A model generated the notes under the pieces. It did not search any database and was not told where the DNA came from. It saw only the letters and a list, made by a program, of their open reading frames with translations. Below are positions 60,442 through 64,000 of a stretch of 64,000 nucleotides of DNA, in pieces. Origin of the DNA: Marinobacter halotolerans (lineage in GTDB: Bacteria > Pseudomonadota > Gammaproteobacteria > Pseudomonadales > Oleiphilaceae); assembly GCF_008795985.1 (NCBI RefSeq), contig NZ_VMHP01000002.1, positions 992,001 to 1,056,000 on the forward strand, read 5' to 3'. The number at the start of each line of letters is the position of its first letter. Within the stretch, counting starts at the first letter, position 1. A program made the translations under genes and the position numbers.

Positions 60442-60925
60442 GGCCTGCAGCGACGTAGAGCAGTGCCAGACCCGCGTAGGTCCAGGTCTGGCCCACGGGA
60501 AACGCCAGCAGGAGCGTAATCGACGTCATCTGTGCCGTAGTTTTGATTTTGCCGATGTAGGACACCGCCACACTGGCACGGCTTCCGATCTCCGCCATCC
60601 ATTCACGCAACGCTGAAATCACGATTTCGCGCCCGATGATCACCGTGGCGGGAATGGTAAGAATAAAGCTGGCATGGGCTTCAACCAACACAGTCAGCGC
60701 CACCGCTACCATCAACTTGTCGGCAACTGGGTCCAGGAACGCTCCGAAAGGCGTGCTCTGGTCAAGACGGCGAGCAAGATAACCATCCAACCAGTCAGTT
60801 GCCGCAGCGAGTGCAAAAATGGCGGCGCTGACAAAGTAACCCCACTCCCCCGGCAAATAGAAAATGATCACGAACACCGGGATCATGATGATTCGCGAGA
60901 GGGTCAGTATATTCGGTAAATTCAT
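60368..60925 (-). CDS. pgsA: CDP-diacylglycerol-glycerol-3-phosphate 3-phosphatidyltransferase
   Basis: A 185-residue membrane enzyme that makes phosphatidylglycerol-phosphate. The CDP-alcohol phosphotransferase motif DG-x2-AR-x8-G-x3-D-x3-D is intact ([20 protein letters not shown], then LDPVADKLM, about residues 55-80). Four to five hydrophobic helices are expected. The ATG at 60925 is preferred, with TAGGA just upstream and seven bases after the uvrC stop; an earlier ATG at 60943 would overlap uvrC. Order gacA-uvrC-pgsA is as in pseudomonads. Confidence 0.93.
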   Translation of the reverse strand: MNLPNILTLSRIIMIPVFVIIFYLPGEWGYFVSAAIFALAAATDWLDGYLARRLDQSTPFGAFLDPVADKLMVAVALTVLVEAHASFILTIPATVIIGREIVISALREWMAEIGSRASVAVSYIGKIKTTAQMTSITLLLAFPVGQTWTYAGLALLYVAAGLTLWSMILYLKAAWPDLFPRKSHD

Positions 60926-60932
60926 CGGGTTC

Positions 60933-62813
60933 CTACTCGCCATGGAGCGCTGCGTAGATGGTTTCCGCCAGGTTTCGGCTGATGCCCTGGACTTTGCTCA
61001 TTTCTTCAATGCTGGCCTTTTTCAAGTCCTGGATGCCGCCGAAATAGCGGATCAGATCCCGCCGGCGCTTCGGCCCTACCCCTTCGATTCCTTCAAGGGT
61101 CGAGCTGCGGCGTTTCTTGTCTCGCCGTGCCCTGTGACCGGTGATGGCGAATCTGTGGGATTCGTCCCGAATGTGCTGAATCAGATGCAGGGCCGGTGAA
61201 TCGGCGGGCACCCTGAACACGGTGTCGGTCATGGCATCAATCAACTGCTCCATGCCGGCACGACGGGTGATGCCCTTGGCAACGCCGATCAGCGGTATGT
61301 CCAGCAATCCCAGCTCATCAAAGACCGCCTTGGCGATACCCAACTGTCCTTTGCCACCATCAATAAACACCAGGTCCGGCCGTTTTCCCTCGCCAGCAAC
61401 CACGCGTTTGTATCGGCGGGTCAGCACCTGTTGCATGGCCGCGTAGTCGTCCCCCGGCGTTACCCCTTCAATATTGTAGAGCCGGTAGTCACTTTTCAGG
61501 GGTCCATTCTCGTCGAAAACCACGCAGGATGCGACCGTGTTTTCCCCTTGACTGTGGCTGATATCGAAACATTCCATTCGCGACGGGGTTTCCGGCAATT
61601 CCAGCAAATCCCTCAGTGCCAGCAGCCTGCGATACACGGTTTCCTTGCTGGCCAGGTGTGTCAAAAGCGTCTGCCGGGCGTTGGTCATTGCCAGCTCCAC
61701 CCAACGCCGTCTTTCCCCGCGAACGTTCTTGCGGATACGGGTATCGCGCCCCGCTGTTTCCGTCAGCGCCTGGGATAGAAGCTCCTGTCCGTCGACATCC
61801 AGCGGCACCAGAATATCCGGCGGGATTTCCCGGCGGGTGCTTCCGCCGAAATAGTACTGGCCCAGAAAGGCACTGAGCAGCTCGCCCTCGGACTGTTCAA
61901 TACTGTAGCGCGGGAAATAGTCCTTGGTGCCCAGCACGCGGCCACCGCGGACAATAATTACCACGATACAGACCACACCCGCGTCCTGGGCAATGGCCAC
62001 CACATCAGCATCACCACCTCCGCCGTCGACACTCTGCTGCTCCTGCACATGGCGCAGATAATTAAGTTGGTCACGGTAGGCCGCGGCTTTCTCGAATTCG
62101 AGTGATTTTGAGGCTTCTTCCATTGCCGCCATCAGGTCCTGGAGAATCGCCGGGTTTTTTCCTTCCAGAAACATGGTCGCCCGACGCACATCCGCCAGAT
62201 AGTCCTCTGGAGCAATAAAGCCAACACAGGGCGCCGTGCAGCGATTGATCTGGTACTGCAGACAGGGCCTGGTTCTATTCCGGAAAAAGCTTTCGCTACA
62301 GTCTCTTATACGGAATATCTTTTGTAGAATATTAAGACTTTCCTTGACCGCGCCGGAACTTGGAAAAGGCCCGTACCAGGTGCCGCCGCCCTTTTTGGTT
62401 CGCCCTCTCCTGAACGTCAGTGATGGGTAGTCATCGTGTGCGGAACGATAGATATAGGGGTAGGATTTGTCGTCCCGAAGGAGAATATTATAGGGCGGAC
62501 GCAGCGACTTGATGAGGTTCTGCTCAAGCAGAAGAGCCTCTGTTTCACTGCCGGTAATGGTGACTTCGATGGACTCGATACGCGATACCAGCGCTTCGGT
62601 TTTCGGCGCCAGGCCGGATTTTCTGAAGTAGCTGCTAACGCGCTTTTTGAGATTGCGGGCTTTTCCCACATACAGAACGCCGCCAGAGGCGTCATACATG
62701 CGGTAAACCCCGGGCCGCTCGGTCAGCCGCTTGAGGAAGTGCTTTACATCAAAGGATTCGCCGGATGACTTGTCCGTCGATTCGTCAGCCGGTTCTTCAG
62801 ACCTGGTCCGCAT
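60933..62813 (-). CDS. uvrC: Excinuclease ABC subunit C
   Basis: A 626-residue nuclease of nucleotide-excision repair. The N-terminal GIY-YIG nuclease domain is [20 protein letters not shown] (about 35-55). A Cys-rich segment ([15 protein letters not shown]), a UVR motif ([16 protein letters not shown]), the RNase H-like C-terminal nuclease ([20 protein letters not shown], with FIDGGKGQL), and two helix-hairpin-helix motifs ([18 protein letters not shown]) complete it. The ATG at 62813 overlaps the gacA stop region by 17 bases; an ATG 14 codons earlier is deeper in gacA and less likely. Confidence 0.96.
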   Translation of the reverse strand: MRTRSEEPADESTDKSSGESFDVKHFLKRLTERPGVYRMYDASGGVLYVGKARNLKKRVSSYFRKSGLAPKTEALVSRIESIEVTITGSETEALLLEQNLIKSLRPPYNILLRDDKSYPYIYRSAHDDYPSLTFRRGRTKKGGGTWYGPFPSSGAVKESLNILQKIFRIRDCSESFFRNRTRPCLQYQINRCTAPCVGFIAPEDYLADVRRATMFLEGKNPAILQDLMAAMEEASKSLEFEKAAAYRDQLNYLRHVQEQQSVDGGGGDADVVAIAQDAGVVCIVVIIVRGGRVLGTKDYFPRYSIEQSEGELLSAFLGQYYFGGSTRREIPPDILVPLDVDGQELLSQALTETAGRDTRIRKNVRGERRRWVELAMTNARQTLLTHLASKETVYRRLLALRDLLELPETPSRMECFDISHSQGENTVASCVVFDENGPLKSDYRLYNIEGVTPGDDYAAMQQVLTRRYKRVVAGEGKRPDLVFIDGGKGQLGIAKAVFDELGLLDIPLIGVAKGITRRAGMEQLIDAMTDTVFRVPADSPALHLIQHIRDESHRFAITGHRARRDKKRRSSTLEGIEGVGPKRRRDLIRYFGGIQDLKKASIEEMSKVQGISRNLAETIYAALHGE

Positions 62814-63459
62814 CAAGTAACCCAAGCCTGACTGCCATGAGCGCCAATTCCACATCGCTGGAGATTTCCAGCTTCTCGAAAATCCGGTAGCGGTAGCTGT
62901 TTACCGTTTTGGGGCTCAAACAGAGTTTGTCCGAAATATCCTGTACCTTCTGGCAGTCGACCACCATCATGGCGATCTGCATCTCGCGCTCGGAAAGCCT
63001 GTCAAATAGCTGTAACTGGCCGTCCTCGTCCCTTACATCGCCCCCCAACTGCTTGAGCGCCATTTTCTGGGCGATTTCCGGGCTGATGTAACGCTGGCCG
63101 GAGTGGGCCATGCGTATGGCACGTACCATCTCCTTGATGTCCGCGCCCTTGGTGATATAAGCGGTGGCGCCCGCCTGCATCACCCGCGTGGGATAGGGGT
63201 CGTCGGCACAGGCCGTCACCACGATAACGCGGATGGAATCGTCAATGCGCAGAATGCGCCGTGTGGCTTCCAGGCCGCCAATTCCGGGCATGCGGATATC
63301 CATTAACACGATGTCGGGCCGGTCCCGACGGACGGCGTCAATGGCTTCCTCTCCGGAGGACGACTCGCCGATGACCTCGAGGTCCGGGTTGTCGGCCAGC
63401 ATCCGGGTGATCCCGGACCGGACCAAATCATGGTCGTCTACAACCAATACCCTGATCAA
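62797..63459 (-). CDS. gacA: GacA/UvrY response regulator
   Basis: A 220-residue response regulator. The receiver domain has VVDDHDLVRSG (acidic pocket) and the phospho-Asp in VLMDIRMPG (about residue 54), with Lys in YITKGADI. The C-terminal LuxR-type helix-turn-helix reads LSEREMQIAMMVVDCQKVQD, then ISDKLCLSPKTVNSYRYRIF. Sequence and its position upstream of uvrC identify GacA/UvrY, which activates small regulatory RNAs (RsmY/Z, CsrB type). Its partner kinase GacS is not in the window, unless the hybrid kinase above is related. Confidence 0.95.
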   Translation of the reverse strand: MIRVLVVDDHDLVRSGITRMLADNPDLEVIGESSSGEEAIDAVRRDRPDIVLMDIRMPGIGGLEATRRILRIDDSIRVIVVTACADDPYPTRVMQAGATAYITKGADIKEMVRAIRMAHSGQRYISPEIAQKMALKQLGGDVRDEDGQLQLFDRLSEREMQIAMMVVDCQKVQDISDKLCLSPKTVNSYRYRIFEKLEISSDVELALMAVRLGLLDADQV

Positions 63460-63544
63460 ACTTCACCTCACATGCGGCATGTACTGAAACGATCCGGATT
63501 GTACCGGTTAAGCCGCGCATTCGATAGCTGCACAATGAGTACAC

Positions 63545-63584
63545 AAACACAAAAACACTAGCGCGGCGGGCTAAGACCCGCGCT
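63545..63584 (-). terminator. Intrinsic terminator of the YheU-like gene
   Basis: On the minus strand, AGCGCGG (63578-63584) pairs with CCGCGCT (63560-63566), with further pairing inside, followed by a T-rich stretch (AGTGTTTTTGTGTTTGTG). The stop codon lies in the base of the stem. Confidence 0.7.
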
Positions 63585-63809
63585 GTTCTCGACGGGATCA
63601 AACCATACCACCAGATCGCCCCGTTTTACCGCCGCCCTGACTCTCTCCCGCTCTTCCATGGGGTTCTCGGTGTCATTCAGCCCGTGATAGCGGGTGCAAT
63701 ATTCATCAATCAGGCCGTCGAGCTGGTCTTTCGTAAGCAACTCCGTTTCCACCACGAATTTCTCTTCACGTGGGTCCGGCTGCGCCTGCTGGCCTGTTTC
63801 ATCATTCAT
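63558..63809 (-). CDS. YheU-family small protein
   Basis: An 83-residue protein starting at the ATG at 63809 (MNDETGQQAQ); an ATG eight codons earlier is possible. The C-terminal two thirds (LTKDQLDGLIDEYCTRYHGL, then MEERERVRAAVKRGDLVVWF and VENSAGLSPP) match E. coli YheU, whose function is unknown. The N-terminus is longer and more acidic than in YheU. It is transcribed divergently from the acylphosphatase gene, with a terminator at its end. Confidence 0.75.
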   Translation of the reverse strand: MNDETGQQAQPDPREEKFVVETELLTKDQLDGLIDEYCTRYHGLNDTENPMEERERVRAAVKRGDLVVWFDPVENSAGLSPPR

Positions 63810-63946
63810 TTTCAACTCCGCCCAATCAGGCAATGGTAATGGGTTTGGGACCTATGTAGAAGGCCGAATCAGGCTTTTACCCGGCCCTCGGGACGCGATA
63901 ACCTAGGACTAAGCAACCGTCGGTCGATCAAAGGAGGAGCCGGACT

Positions 63947-64000
63947 ATGACCTATCAAAGACGGACTCTACTCATAAGTGGCAAGGTTCAGGGCGTGAGC
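63947..64000 (+). CDS. Acylphosphatase, start only (truncated by window end)
   Basis: The first 18 codons read MTYQRRTLLISGKVQGVS, where GKVQGV is the phosphate-binding loop of acylphosphatases. AGGAGG at 63932-63937 precedes the ATG. The rest lies beyond the window. Acylphosphatases hydrolyse carboxyl-phosphate bonds such as acetyl- or carbamoyl-phosphate. Confidence 0.75.
   Translation, partial: MTYQRRTLLISGKVQGVS

Overview
The window looks like the chromosome of a marine gammaproteobacterium, most likely Marinobacter or a close relative. This rests on gene content and order: an Xcp-like type II secretion cluster, a gacA-uvrC-pgsA block beside tRNA-Gly and tRNA-Cys, dabAB, mqo, selO, and MlaE/F/D-type lipid transport. 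The taxon is inferred, not tested by alignment. Most of the sequence is dense, moderately GC-rich housekeeping DNA with short gaps.

Region 1 (1-4.9 kb): the 3' part of a histone-deacetylase-like gene, an ATP-grasp gene convergent with it, a hypothetical gene, a periplasmic binding protein, and a RES/Xre-type toxin-antitoxin pair. Region 2 (4.9-11.1 kb) is an AT-richer accessory island. It holds a 3.5-kb segment (4991-8511) with 12-bp perfect, about 24-bp imperfect terminal inverted repeats and three copies of a 17-bp motif near each end. Inside are a frameshifted tyrosine recombinase, a reverse-transcriptase C-terminal fragment and a PEP-CTERM secreted protein. An MFS transporter, a frameshifted small reading frame and a seventh repeat copy (10246-10262) follow, then two small minus-strand genes. 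Region 3 (11.3-16.9 kb): pirin, DUF1127, selO, a Spy/CpxP-like His-rich protein, and a MocD/MocE-like diiron oxygenase plus Rieske ferredoxin pair.

Region 4 (16.9-24 kb) is signalling: a 7TM-DISM/degenerate-GGDEF/EAL protein, a PilZ protein fused to a Rossmann-like domain, an ACT protein and a chemoreceptor. Region 5 (24-31.8 kb): mqo, then an operon-like run of a sugar-type binding protein, a DUF4139 protein and an XdhC-family protein; next a Pro/Glu-rich peptidoglycan-binding protein, a DUF1127 protein and fabH. Region 6 (31.8-39.1 kb): the dabAB inorganic-carbon transporter with a divergent NhaR-like LysR regulator, a Baeyer-Villiger-type monooxygenase and a degenerate J-domain membrane protein. 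Region 7 (39.2-44.4 kb): a TonB-dependent receptor, an orphan periplasmic binding protein and a hybrid histidine kinase in one apparent operon, a plausible envelope-spanning sensor. Then come glutathione reductase and a GNAT acetyltransferase.

Region 8 (46.5-55.7 kb): gspE-F-G-H-I-J-K-L-M, divergent from gspC. The layout resembles Pseudomonas xcp, except that a SCO/SenC copper chaperone follows gspC where gspD is expected. Region 9 (55.9-64 kb): a serine-recombinase relative lacking its usual catalytic residues, tRNA-Cys and tRNA-Gly with a clear promoter, a four-gene MCE lipid-transport operon (the permease is a STAS-MlaE fusion), pgsA, uvrC, gacA, a YheU-like gene, and the start of an acylphosphatase gene running off the end.
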